DNA of 13,747 bases from Gemmatimonadota bacterium (lineage in GTDB: Bacteria; Gemmatimonadota; Gemmatimonadetes; Gemmatimonadales; GWC2-71-9). Below the pieces are notes generated by a model that was not told where the DNA came from, did not search any database, and saw only the letters and a list, made by a program, of their open reading frames with translations. The stretch lies in the NCBI GenBank assembly GCA_003220905.1, contig QHTS01000150.1:1-13747 (forward strand), written 5' to 3'. Below are positions 1-7,553 of this stretch, one piece after another. The translations under genes and the position numbers were made by a program. Numbering within the stretch: the first letter of the stretch is position 1; each line of letters starts with the position of its first letter.

Positions 1-411
1 ACCCACGTGAAGAGCCGCCTCAACCTGAGCCGTGTGCTGATCGAGCAGGGCAAGGCGCAGGAGGCGCTGCCGCACGTCGAAGCGACGCTCAAGATCGACT
101 CCGCCTCGAGCGAGAGCTATCGCCTGCTGGGTCGAGTGAAGACCGAGCTCGGCGACTCGAGCGCCGCGATCGAGGCGTTCAAGCGAGCGATCGTGCTGGA
201 CGAGCGTGACGCCTGGTCGATGAACAACCTCGCAAAGGTGTACATCGGTCAAGGTCGGTTCGAGGAAGCGCTCGGGCCCCTCGCCCGGGCCATCGAGATC
301 GATTCGACGGTCGCAGCGTTCCATACCAATTTGGGGCGAGCCCTGGAGCGCACCGCCGACCGGAGCCGTCTCGCGGAGGCTTTCGTGGAGCAGGTGAAGA
401 CCTGGCGGTAG
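1..411 (+). CDS. TPR-repeat protein, C-terminal part (5' truncated by window)
   Basis: The frame is open from the first base and ends with TAG at 409-411, giving about 136 visible residues. A GTG at position 7 could be read as a start, but the repeats already run at full phase there, so the gene most likely begins upstream of the window. The visible part is built of 34-residue tetratricopeptide repeats: three good units with the W/L-G-Y-A-F-A-P type pattern (for example YRLLGRVKTELGD followed by AIEAFKRAIVLDE, and NNLAKVYIGQGRFEEAL followed by ARAIEIDST), then a degenerate fourth unit ending in KTWR. TPR domains form helical scaffolds for protein-protein contact. Nothing visible indicates the partner or any N-terminal domain, so no specific function is assigned. 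The gene converges on the acyltransferase gene, with 49 nt between the two stop codons. Confidence 0.85.
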   Translation, partial: THVKSRLNLSRVLIEQGKAQEALPHVEATLKIDSASSESYRLLGRVKTELGDSSAAIEAFKRAIVLDERDAWSMNNLAKVYIGQGRFEEALGPLARAIEIDSTVAAFHTNLGRALERTADRSRLAEAFVEQVKTWR

Positions 412-436
412 GGAACTAAGGGTGTGGATCGCCTCA

Positions 437-464
437 GTAGGGGCGCAGCATGCTGCGCCCCTAC
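437..464. repeat. Perfect 28-bp palindrome between convergent genes; possible bidirectional terminator or REP-like element
   Basis: The left arm GTAGGGGCGCAGCA (437-450) is followed without a spacer by its exact reverse complement TGCTGCGCCCCTAC (451-464). The flanking bases 436 and 465 no longer pair. It lies between the convergent TPR gene and the minus-strand acyltransferase gene, and the acyltransferase stop codon (463-461) falls inside the right arm. A strong GC hairpin could terminate transcription from either side, but no T-run follows on either strand. It could also be a dispersed palindromic repeat. A single copy is seen in this window. Confidence 0.7.
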
Positions 465-1804
465 GACGTTTCGACCCCCCGTCCCAGCGCCACAATCTCC
501 TCCCGGATCGCGTGGCGCTCGGCCACGAGCCGCAGGAACGCCCACCGCCGGAACACGAACAGACTGAGCGCCCGCGCCCCGCCGATGATGCGGTCGAGCC
601 GCTCGAAGAACACCAGCGCGGCATACGCGGTGAGCGGCGCGAGGGCGAAGGCCAGCACCCCCGCCTGCACGCCTCGCCACAGCCAGACGGCCGCCCCCAG
701 GCCGGTCCACGTGAGGGGGAAGAGCAGCATCGCGGCGAGCACCTTGATGCTCGCGAGCGCATCCTCCGCTCCCTTCGCCATACCCGTCGCGACGAACCCC
801 ACCGCCCGGTAAGCCGGATAATGCACGACGACACCCACCAGCGCGGCGGGCAGGAGGAGCAGCAGGACCAGCACGGCCTTGCCGACGTAACTGGTCACGC
901 GACCGAGCGTGAAGCGGCCGGGCGCGAGCTGCCGCGGATCGAGCCCCGCGGCCGACAGCGCGGCCTCGTAACGGTCGATCCGGGTCGCCAGGGCCGCGAA
1001 TCGCTCAGGCCACTGTGACCGCACCACGTCATACCCTGCCAGCAAGCGGCGGCGCAGCGCAAACTCGTCCACCAAGGATGGGGGACCCGCCGGCGCATCA
1101 TCCTGCGCGCTGACGATGCGGTGGGCCCGGTCCACGAGCGCGTGCGCCTCCGCCTGCTCCGCCTGGAGGGTGACGGCGGCCAGGGCCTGCTCGATCCGCG
1201 CCGTCAGCGCGCGCACGGGCCCCGCCGGCGGCTCTTCGCCCGGCTCGAGCGCGACCGGTTCCACCGTGAACGGCTCCCCGAAATACAAGAGCGCCGCGCT
1301 CCGGAAGGTGCGCTTCGCCCGGTAGTACAGGCCCGCCGGAACGATCTGGATCGGCGACGCCTCCGCGAGCGCGCCCGCGGCCCCGAACGCGATGCGGGCC
1401 GCACCCGTCTTCAACGGCCGGAGCTTGGGATCGGAGTGCGACGCGCCCTCCGGAAAGATGGCGATCGCGCCGCCGCGGGCGAGCACGGCGCGCGCCGTGT
1501 CGAACGTCTCGCGGTTCTGTGAGGGGTCGGAGCCCGCGTCCTGACGCCGGTGGACCGGGATCGCCTCGAACGCGCGACAGAAGAATCCGATGACCGGCAT
1601 CCGAAACAGCGGGGCCTTGGCGAGCAGCGAGACGCGTCGCGGGGCGAGGCACAGAAGGAACGCGGGATCGATCAACCCGCTCGGGTGGTTCAGGACGAAG
1701 ATCACCGGACCGCTTCGAGGCACGCGCTCGGCGCCCGAGACCTCGATGCGGCGGAAGAAGACACGCAGGATCAGACCGAACAGCCCCCGGAAAAGCGCCC
1801 TCAC
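461..1804 (-). CDS. Membrane-associated PlsC-type 1-acyl-glycerol-phosphate / glycerol-3-phosphate acyltransferase
   Basis: This 447-residue protein has an N-terminal acyltransferase domain (about residues 25-230) and a hydrophobic C-terminal half. The domain carries NHPSGLIDP with the catalytic His40 and Asp46, and the phosphate-binding FPEG motif at residues 117-120 followed by a PLKTGAARIAF stretch. Family members transfer fatty acyl groups to glycerol 3-phosphate or lysophosphatidate in membrane lipid synthesis; the exact acceptor cannot be read from the sequence. From about residue 320 there are two or three membrane segments, including VLVLLLLLPAALVGVVV. The start chosen is GTG at 1804, which overlaps the upstream transporter's TGA as GTGA and implies translational coupling. 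The frame stays open far upstream, but that part is only a shadow of the transporter gene. The stop TAG lies in the 28-bp palindrome. It is the last gene of the minus-strand unit. Confidence 0.88.
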   Translation of the reverse strand: MRALFRGLFGLILRVFFRRIEVSGAERVPRSGPVIFVLNHPSGLIDPAFLLCLAPRRVSLLAKAPLFRMPVIGFFCRAFEAIPVHRRQDAGSDPSQNRETFDTARAVLARGGAIAIFPEGASHSDPKLRPLKTGAARIAFGAAGALAEASPIQIVPAGLYYRAKRTFRSAALLYFGEPFTVEPVALEPGEEPPAGPVRALTARIEQALAAVTLQAEQAEAHALVDRAHRIVSAQDDAPAGPPSLVDEFALRRRLLAGYDVVRSQWPERFAALATRIDRYEAALSAAGLDPRQLAPGRFTLGRVTSYVGKAVLVLLLLLPAALVGVVVHYPAYRAVGFVATGMAKGAEDALASIKVLAAMLLFPLTWTGLGAAVWLWRGVQAGVLAFALAPLTAYAALVFFERLDRIIGGARALSLFVFRRWAFLRLVAERHAIREEIVALGRGVETS

Positions 1805-3081
1805 GGCGACGGCTCGCCGCCGACGCGTCCCCCCCGCCAGGCGGCGTAGGTCCAGATGAGGCCTCCGGCGAGCACGGCCAACGGAATGATCAGCACCGCT
1901 TCCCCCAGCGAGCGTGCGTCGGACAGCGCCCCGACGAGGGACGGGGAGGGGACGTCGCCCAAGAGGTGAATCGTGAAGATGCTCAAGGCCACCGCCGTAG
2001 CCCGCATGTGCGGTGAGACCACGTTGACGATCGCGGAGTTGATCGGGCCGGTGGAGGCGAACAGACAGAGCTCCGCCGCCACGATGGCCGCCCAATAGAC
2101 GGCGGCCTGCGGGGCGGCGAGCGCGACGAACGTGAGCGGCGCGGCGACGAGCGTGACCACCCCCGAGACCCAGAGGTACGCCTGCCGCGAGGCACGAAGG
2201 AAGTAGTCGCCGATCCAGCCTCCGGCATACGTCCCGATGAATCCCGTGACCACCACGATCGCGCCGAACTGTACGGTCGCCTGCGCCTTCGGAATCCCGC
2301 GCGCACGCTCGAGGAACGAGGGGGTCCAGAAAGCCAGCGCGCCTATGGCGAACGTGTAGGCGGCATAGCCCAGGACCGTGAGGACATAGGGGCGATTCCG
2401 AAGCAACGCGGCGTACGCCGCGCGCGCGGCACCGCCCAGCGACGGGCCGTGGCCGCCCGGGATCGCGGCGCCCACGGCGTCCTGCGCGCCGCGCGGCGGA
2501 TCGTACAGCCGCAGCGCCAGCGCCGCGAGCACCAGTCCGGGCACGCCCGCGACGAAGAACGCCTGCCGCCACCCGAAGTAATGATCCACCAGCCCCCCCA
2601 CGATGTACCCGAGCGCCGAGCCGATCGGGATCGCGGCGAAGAAGACAGCGAATACCCGGCCACGTCGCTCGCGTGGGAAGTAGTCGGCAAGGAGCGCCGG
2701 CGAGATCGTGCCGTAGGCCGCCTCACCGACGCCCACCGCGGCCCGGGCCGCGAACAGCGACGCGTAGCTCGTCGCCAGGCCCGCGAGCGCCGTCGCCACG
2801 CTCCAGATCGCGACGCCGAGGCCGAGCAGCCGTGTCCGGGACCGCGCGTCGCCCAGCGAGCCGAACAGCGGCGCAGCGATCATGTACACGATGATGAAGC
2901 CGGTCATGAGCGACCCGAGCTGCGTGTCCGAGAGCCGGAGCTCCGAGTGCTTCATGCTCTCGGCGAGCGCGGCGACGATCCACCGGTCCAGATAGTTGAA
3001 CAGGTTGATCAGCGTGAGGACGGCAAGCGCCCTCCGCCCGAGGCGCGCGAACTCAGGCCCTACAGGTGGGCCTGCAGCCAC
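1801..3081 (-). CDS. Spinster-family MFS transporter
   Basis: This is a polytopic protein of about 426 residues with the 12-helix pattern of the major facilitator superfamily. Helix 1 has LINLFNYLDRW, the loop between helices 2 and 3 carries the motif-A-like GSLGDARSRTR, and helix 4 has FAARAAVGVGEAA followed by the loop YFPRERRGRV. This layout matches the spinster-like (SPNS) group, whose eukaryotic members move lysophospholipids or sphingosine phosphate; bacterial substrates are mostly unknown. The start is uncertain. The best in-frame codon is GTG at 3081, which overlaps the end of the peptidase gene by 22 nt, and no clear Shine-Dalgarno precedes it. The next in-frame ATG (MKHSEL) lies after helix 1 and would truncate the fold. 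The gene sits between a secreted peptidase and a phospholipid acyltransferase, so peptide or lipid transport is possible but unproven. Confidence 0.87.
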   Translation of the reverse strand: MAAGPPVGPEFARLGRRALAVLTLINLFNYLDRWIVAALAESMKHSELRLSDTQLGSLMTGFIIVYMIAAPLFGSLGDARSRTRLLGLGVAIWSVATALAGLATSYASLFAARAAVGVGEAAYGTISPALLADYFPRERRGRVFAVFFAAIPIGSALGYIVGGLVDHYFGWRQAFFVAGVPGLVLAALALRLYDPPRGAQDAVGAAIPGGHGPSLGGAARAAYAALLRNRPYVLTVLGYAAYTFAIGALAFWTPSFLERARGIPKAQATVQFGAIVVVTGFIGTYAGGWIGDYFLRASRQAYLWVSGVVTLVAAPLTFVALAAPQAAVYWAAIVAAELCLFASTGPINSAIVNVVSPHMRATAVALSIFTIHLLGDVPSPSLVGALSDARSLGEAVLIIPLAVLAGGLIWTYAAWRGGRVGGEPSP

Positions 3082-5261
3082 GCCGTGAACAGCCCGTACA
3101 GGTTTTCCCGCGTGTTGCCGCCGGCGATCGAGTGGGTCTTGTTCGGGTAGATCCGCATGTCGAACTGCTTGTTCGCGGCCTCGAGGCGCTCCACCAGGCG
3201 CTCGCTGTTCTGAAAGTGCACGTTGTCGTCGCCCGTGCCGTGCACCAGTAGGAAGCTGCCCTTGAGGCTGTCGGCGTAGGTGAGCGATGCGCTCTCGTCG
3301 TAGCCGGTCGGGTTCTCCTGGGGCGTGCGCATGTAGCGCTCGGTATAGATCGTGTCGTAGAAGCGCCAGTCCGTGACGGGCGCCACGGCGATCGCCGCCT
3401 TGAACACACCCCCACCCAGAAACACGGTGCGCGAGGTCATGTACCCGCCGTAGCTCCACCCCCAGATCCCGATCCGATCCGCACTGACGAACGGCTGCTG
3501 GCCGAACCAGCGCGCCGCCGCGATTTGGTCGGCCGATTCGTACCGGCCCAGGTGCAGGTAGGTCATCTTCATGAACCTCGCGCCACGCCCGCCCGTCCCG
3601 CGATTGTCCACGCTCGCCACCAGGTACCCGTCCTGGGCGAGCATCTGATGCCAGAGGTATTGTGCGCCCCCCCACGCGTCCGTGACGGTCTGGGAGCCCG
3701 GCCCGCCGTACACGAACAACAGCAAGGGGTAACGCTTCGCCGGGTCGAAATCCCGCGGCTTGATGATCCAGGCGTTGAGCTCCACGCCACCGGGTGTCGG
3801 GACCTTGAGAAACTCCGGGGCTCGGAGGCGCAGCGCGTCCACCTTGCGCACCAGCGCCAGGTCGCCGGTCAACGGCCGGACGAGCTTCCCGTCGGCGCGC
3901 CGCAGCGTCTCGACCGGGGGCACACCGGCCCGCGAATAGGTGTCGACGTACATCTGGAACGTCGGATTGAACTGCACGCCGTGCGTGCCCGGCTCCGTCG
4001 AAATCCGCGCCAGCCCCTTCCCGTCGAGACCGACCCGGAGCAGCGGCCGGGCGAGCGGCCCGTCGATGGCGCCGGTGAAGTACAGCACCTTGGCCTGCTC
4101 GTCCACACCAAGCAGCTCGAACACATCCCACCCACCGGGGGTGACGCGCCGGACCAACGAGCCGTCTCGATTGAACAGATAGACCTGGTCGTAGCCATCC
4201 CGCTCGGAAACGAACAGGAATTGCCTGCCGCCGGCGATCCAGCGGGGCTGGTTGGCGTCGACCCACGCCGAGTCGCGGTCGCTCATGATCACACGCGCCG
4301 CACCGGTCGTCGCGTCCGCGAGCAGCAGGTCGAGCCGGTTCTGGTGGCGGTTGAGGCGCGTGAGCCAGAGGTCGTTTGGCGAATCGGCGAAGTCCATCGC
4401 GGCGACGTAGCTGTCCGTCTCGGCGCCGAGGTCGACCCACGACGTGCGGCCGGTCGCCACCTCCGTCACGCCGATCTTCACCGTGGAGTTCGTCGTGCCC
4501 GCCTTGGGGTAGCGCACCGGTACCAGGGCCAGATAGAGCGAGTCATGGTCGACCAGATAGAAGGGTCGGATGGCCGTCTGGTCGAACCGCCAGAACGCGA
4601 TACGCCGCCCGTCGGGACTCCAGCGGAAGGCGTCACGCAGGTCGAGCTCCTCCTCGTAGACCCAGTCGGAAGTGCCGTTGATGACGTTCTCGCCGCCGTC
4701 GGTGGTGAGCGCCGTCTCGGCGCCGGTGGCGAGGTCGGTCACGTAGACGTTGTTGTCGCGGACGAAGCCGACCAGTCGCCCGTCGGGCGAGAACTTGGCG
4801 AACTGCTGGTAGCCGGGCCGGGCGCTCACCGGCATGAGGCGCTTCCCGGCGAAGTCCCATACGAAGAAGGTCCCCTTCGTGTTTTGACGCCAGACGCGTG
4901 CCGAATTAGTGAAGACGAGGAGCTTCGAGCCATCCGTGGAAAAGCGGTATTCCTCGATCGCGATCGGTTTCCCACCTCCGGGCGGGACCAGGTCGGCGCC
5001 GCGTACCAGCAGCTGCTTCGTGCCGGTGAGCGCATCGACCCGGTACAGATCGGTATTGCCGGAGGCGTCGTCCTCGACGGCCGTGTACGCCTTGCCGTCC
5101 TTCATCCAGGCGACGTCGACCAGGTCGCTCGCGTACTCGCGCGAGCCCCAGATGGCATGCACAGTGAGCGGCGGGGCCTGAACGCCCTGGGCGGCCAGCG
5201 GCTCCGCAAGATAGATGACGGCGCAAACGGCAACGAGCTGACGAACCGCGGCTGAAACCAT
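3060..5261 (-). CDS. Secreted dipeptidyl peptidase IV-like serine peptidase (family S9B)
   Basis: This 733-residue protein has the DPP IV layout: signal peptide, eight-bladed beta-propeller and C-terminal alpha/beta hydrolase. The signal peptide is residues 1-24 (hydrophobic core VAVCAVIYLA, likely cleavage after LAA). The propeller (about 40-480) has repeated SPDG-type blade turns and the S9B-specific DWVYEEE loop with Glu203-205, equivalent to the pair that anchors the substrate N-terminus in human DPP4. The hydrolase domain carries the full triad: Ser603 in GWSYGG, Asp678 in GTGDDNVHFQ and His710 in KTHSI. The expected activity is release of Xaa-Pro or Xaa-Ala dipeptides from peptides in the periplasm or outside the cell. 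The length is normal for bacterial members. The start is the only ATG that leaves a complete signal peptide; its Shine-Dalgarno is weak. It is the first gene of the minus-strand unit and diverges from the hexuronate operon. Confidence 0.95.
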   Translation of the reverse strand: MVSAAVRQLVAVCAVIYLAEPLAAQGVQAPPLTVHAIWGSREYASDLVDVAWMKDGKAYTAVEDDASGNTDLYRVDALTGTKQLLVRGADLVPPGGGKPIAIEEYRFSTDGSKLLVFTNSARVWRQNTKGTFFVWDFAGKRLMPVSARPGYQQFAKFSPDGRLVGFVRDNNVYVTDLATGAETALTTDGGENVINGTSDWVYEEELDLRDAFRWSPDGRRIAFWRFDQTAIRPFYLVDHDSLYLALVPVRYPKAGTTNSTVKIGVTEVATGRTSWVDLGAETDSYVAAMDFADSPNDLWLTRLNRHQNRLDLLLADATTGAARVIMSDRDSAWVDANQPRWIAGGRQFLFVSERDGYDQVYLFNRDGSLVRRVTPGGWDVFELLGVDEQAKVLYFTGAIDGPLARPLLRVGLDGKGLARISTEPGTHGVQFNPTFQMYVDTYSRAGVPPVETLRRADGKLVRPLTGDLALVRKVDALRLRAPEFLKVPTPGGVELNAWIIKPRDFDPAKRYPLLLFVYGGPGSQTVTDAWGGAQYLWHQMLAQDGYLVASVDNRGTGGRGARFMKMTYLHLGRYESADQIAAARWFGQQPFVSADRIGIWGWSYGGYMTSRTVFLGGGVFKAAIAVAPVTDWRFYDTIYTERYMRTPQENPTGYDESASLTYADSLKGSFLLVHGTGDDNVHFQNSERLVERLEAANKQFDMRIYPNKTHSIAGGNTRENLYGLFTAWLQAHL

Positions 5262-5421
5262 GATGGCGCTCGGCGGCAGGTTGGGGGTGCCCCAAACCTA
5301 CCCACCAACGCTTATCGTGGAAGATTGGACAGGCGCACGGTTTGGGGGCACGTTTCCTGCACGAAAGCGTCGGAGCCCTCCATGCCCTCGTGCCCCCTTG
5401 CCCTCCGCCGCCGCTGGAACG
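5262..5421. promoter_or_regulatory. Divergent intergenic region with repeated GGTTTGGGG-type motifs
   Basis: These 160 bp separate the outward-facing peptidase and hexuronate units and must contain both promoters. No convincing -35/-10 pair stands out on either strand. It does contain an inverted repeat: GTGCCCCAAACC at 5287-5298 and GGTTTGGGGGCAC at 5339-5351, the second arm having one extra G, with 40 nt between. The left arm also takes part in a local imperfect hairpin: AGGTTGGGG (5278-5286) pairs with CCCCAAACCT (5290-5299) with one bulged A and a 3-nt loop, placed 17 nt upstream of the peptidase ATG. These arms could form an operator for a uronate-responsive repressor, or leader structure in the peptidase mRNA. 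No regulator gene is adjacent. The rest of the region shows nothing recognisable. Confidence 0.45.
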
Positions 5422-6873
5422 GTGCACCCTAGCAGAGGCGAATTCCCTCGCCTGTGTGCCGCGCACTGGCCGACCGGCGCCTACCGCCGGGAGCGCCTCC
5501 CGGAGCGCGTGCTGCAGTTCGGCACGGGCATGCTGCTGCGCGCGCTGTGCGCCGCGTCCGTCGACGCCGCGAATTCGGCGGGCGCGTTCTCCGGCCGCGT
5601 CGCCGTCATTCAGAGCACCCCGCAGGGCCAGGCACGCGCCATCAACGCGCAGGACGGCCTGTTCACGCTGGTGGAGCGCGGGCTCGAGCAGGGAACGCCG
5701 GTCGAGCGGACACGACTGGTCGGCGCGATCTCGCGCGCACTGGTCGCGGACGCCGAGTGGCACGCGGTGCGCGACCTGGTCGCGCGACCTGAGCTGCAGG
5801 TGATCGTGAGCAACGTGACGGAGGCGGGCTTTCGCCTGGACGCGAGCTTCCCCGCCAGGTTGACGGACCTCCTGCATACACGTTTCGCGCGCTTGCCCGA
5901 CGGTCCGCAAGTGTTCGTCATTCCCACCGAGCTGGTGGACGACAACGGGCCACGTCTCGCAGCAATGGTCGACCGCCTGGCCGACGGACTCGGGCAAGGG
6001 CCTGAGTTCCGCAAGTGGCTCGGGGCCCGGGTGCGGTTCTGCTCTTCGCTCGTGGACCGGATCACGACTGGCATGCCCGCCCCAGACGTGCGCGGGGCCC
6101 TCGAGCAGCGTCTCGGGTACGCGGACGCCCTCCTCACCGTCACAGAGCCGCACGCCCTCTGGGCGATCGAAGCCGATCCCGCCGAGCTGCGGACCACGTT
6201 TGCGATCGACGTCCTCCCCGAGTCGGTGATCATCGCGCCCGACATCGGTTTCTACCGGGAGCGCAAGCTGCGACTGTTGAACGGCGCGCACACCGCGACC
6301 GCGCCGCTCGCGCTCCTCGCGGGCGTGCGGACGGTGCGCGACGCCGCCGAGCATCCCCGCCTGAGTGCCTTCCTCCGCCACATCCTGTTCGAGGAGATCC
6401 TGCCCGCCACGGACCTGCCGGCCGATGCCGCGCTGGCGTTCGCCGAAACCGTGATCGATCGTTTTCGCAACCCGTGGCTCGATCACGAGTGGCGGGTGAT
6501 CGCCGCCAACCAGACGGTGAAGCTGCGGCTTCGCGTGGTGCCGTCGCTCACAGGGTTCGCCCGGAAGCGCGGCAGGGCACCGCAAGGGTTGGCCCTGGGC
6601 CTTGCGGCCTATCTGCGGTGGGCCCGCTCACATCCCGCCGGCGACGCCGATCTGCCGCTGATCGAGCGGCACTGGCGGACGGCGACCGCGCTGCCAGGAC
6701 TCGCCGCCAGTGCGCTGGCCGACACGGATTTGTGGGGCGTCAATCTGGCCGAGCTGCCGGGGCTCCTCGAGGCCACGACGCGCTGGCTGCTGCTGCTGGA
6801 GCGTGACGGGGTGGACGCCGCGCTCGAGGCGCTGCGCGGTATGCCGGAGCACACGGCCACCGGCCGGACATGA
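5422..6873 (+). CDS. uxaB: UxaB-like tagaturonate / fructuronate reductase (long-chain mannitol dehydrogenase family)
   Basis: This is an NAD-dependent polyol dehydrogenase-family reductase that turns a 5-keto-hexuronate (tagaturonate in classical UxaB) into the aldonate in the cytoplasm. Features shared with E. coli UxaB are an N-terminal VLQFGTGMLLRA nucleotide-binding stretch (UxaB has IIQFGEGNFLRA), SNVTEAG, FCSSLVDRITTG, ERKLRLLNGAHTA and RFRNPW. The family catalytic K-x4-N-x2-H is present as Lys282, Asn287 and His290. The frame is open back to 5260, but the start is placed at GTG 5422 because it gives 483 residues, the usual UxaB length, and the upstream codons are low-complexity. The Shine-Dalgarno is weak, so this start is homology-based. 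It is the first gene of the hexuronate unit, and its TGA overlaps the next ATG (ATGA). Its mannonate-pathway neighbours raise the possibility that fructuronate is the real substrate (a UxuB role). Confidence 0.87.
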   Translation: MHPSRGEFPRLCAAHWPTGAYRRERLPERVLQFGTGMLLRALCAASVDAANSAGAFSGRVAVIQSTPQGQARAINAQDGLFTLVERGLEQGTPVERTRLVGAISRALVADAEWHAVRDLVARPELQVIVSNVTEAGFRLDASFPARLTDLLHTRFARLPDGPQVFVIPTELVDDNGPRLAAMVDRLADGLGQGPEFRKWLGARVRFCSSLVDRITTGMPAPDVRGALEQRLGYADALLTVTEPHALWAIEADPAELRTTFAIDVLPESVIIAPDIGFYRERKLRLLNGAHTATAPLALLAGVRTVRDAAEHPRLSAFLRHILFEEILPATDLPADAALAFAETVIDRFRNPWLDHEWRVIAANQTVKLRLRVVPSLTGFARKRGRAPQGLALGLAAYLRWARSHPAGDADLPLIERHWRTATALPGLAASALADTDLWGVNLAELPGLLEATTRWLLLLERDGVDAALEALRGMPEHTATGRT

Positions 6874-7553
6874 CGATGACGCTCGCCACGACGCCTCGCC
6901 CCGAGCTCGATCCGCTGCTCCAGAGCGGTGTGATCGCGGTGGTTCGGGTGTCCGAGCCGATCCGGCTGGGTCCCGCCGCCCGCGCGCTGGCGGCGGGCGG
7001 GGTGGGCGCGGTGGAGGTCACACTGACCACGCCGGGCGCGATCGACGCGATCGCCGACCTCGCCTCCGATAAGGGGCTCGCGGGGTGCGTGATCGGCGCT
7101 GGCACCGTGCTCGACGAATCCGCCGCTCGCCACGTCATCGACGCCGGCGCGCGCTTCGTGGTGAGCCCGGCGCTCAATCCGGCCGTGATCCGCGTGTGCC
7201 GCGACCGCGAAGTCCCGTGCATGCCCGGTGCCTTCACCCCGACCGAGATCCTCGAAGCGTGGCGCGCGGGCGCGCCGGTCGTGAAGCTCTTTCCTGCTTC
7301 GACGGTCGGTCCCCGCTACATCCGCGACCTGCTCGCGCCGCTGCCGTTCCTGCGGCTCGTGCCCTCGGGCGGCGTGACGCTCGAGAACGCCGGGGACTGG
7401 ATCCGCGCCGGCGCTGCGGCGGTGAGCGTGGGAAGCGCGCTCGCAAGCGCCGCCCTGCTGGCCGACGACGCGACGGCGGAGCTCACGGCGCGCGCCCGGT
7501 CGTTCGTCGAGCGCGTCGCCCAGGCCCGGCGCTACTCGGGCAACGCGCCGTGA
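6870..7553 (+). CDS. eda: 2-dehydro-3-deoxy-phosphogluconate (KDPG) aldolase
   Basis: This 227-residue class I aldolase splits KDPG to pyruvate and glyceraldehyde 3-phosphate, the final step shared by hexuronate breakdown and the Entner-Doudoroff pathway. Diagnostic features run in order: GVIAVVRV near the N-terminus, EVTLTTPGA with the catalytic Glu49, GAGTV, FVVSPALN, MPGAFTPTEI, VKLFPAS with the Schiff-base Lys139, and PSGGV. The arginine of the E. coli EVTLRT motif is threonine here, a variant I recall from other aldolases of this family, so it need not mean lost activity. Some relatives also act on 4-hydroxy-2-oxoglutarate. ATG 6870 overlaps the uxaB stop by 4 nt; a second in-frame ATG two codons later is an alternative start. 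No strong Shine-Dalgarno is seen, which fits translational coupling. Confidence 0.94.
   Translation: MTMTLATTPRPELDPLLQSGVIAVVRVSEPIRLGPAARALAAGGVGAVEVTLTTPGAIDAIADLASDKGLAGCVIGAGTVLDESAARHVIDAGARFVVSPALNPAVIRVCRDREVPCMPGAFTPTEILEAWRAGAPVVKLFPASTVGPRYIRDLLAPLPFLRLVPSGGVTLENAGDWIRAGAAAVSVGSALASAALLADDATAELTARARSFVERVAQARRYSGNAP

Noticed and set aside
1805..2572. Upstream extension of the acyltransferase frame to a 703-codon protein
   Set aside because: The extension lies in another frame of the spinster transporter gene and reads as Arg/Ala/Gly-rich sequence. GTG 1804 with the GTGA overlap is the sensible start.
3082..4440. Upstream extension of the spinster transporter frame to 879 codons
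   Set aside because: The extra part is a shifted-frame shadow of the peptidase gene with no membrane or domain pattern; no protein fusion is supported.
3525..5255. A 576-codon open frame on the plus strand, antisense to the peptidase gene
   Set aside because: The translation is low-complexity and rich in Arg, Gly, Pro, Val and His, with no domain pattern, while the opposite strand encodes a complete DPP IV with its full triad. Long antisense frames are expected at this GC content.
5321..5355. TTGGAC at 5325-5330 as a -35 element for the hexuronate operon
   Set aside because: No acceptable -10 hexamer lies 16-18 nt downstream, so no promoter was annotated.
5260..5421. N-terminal extension of the UxaB-like protein back to ATG 5260
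   Set aside because: It would place the divergent promoter region and the peptidase start within coding sequence, adds a Pro/Arg-rich segment absent from the family, and makes the protein 54 residues longer than usual.
4906..6585. A 559-codon open frame on the minus strand spanning the divergent promoter region and antisense to uxaB
   Set aside because: The translation is compositionally biased and lacks motifs. It would cover the start regions of two well-supported genes on the two strands.
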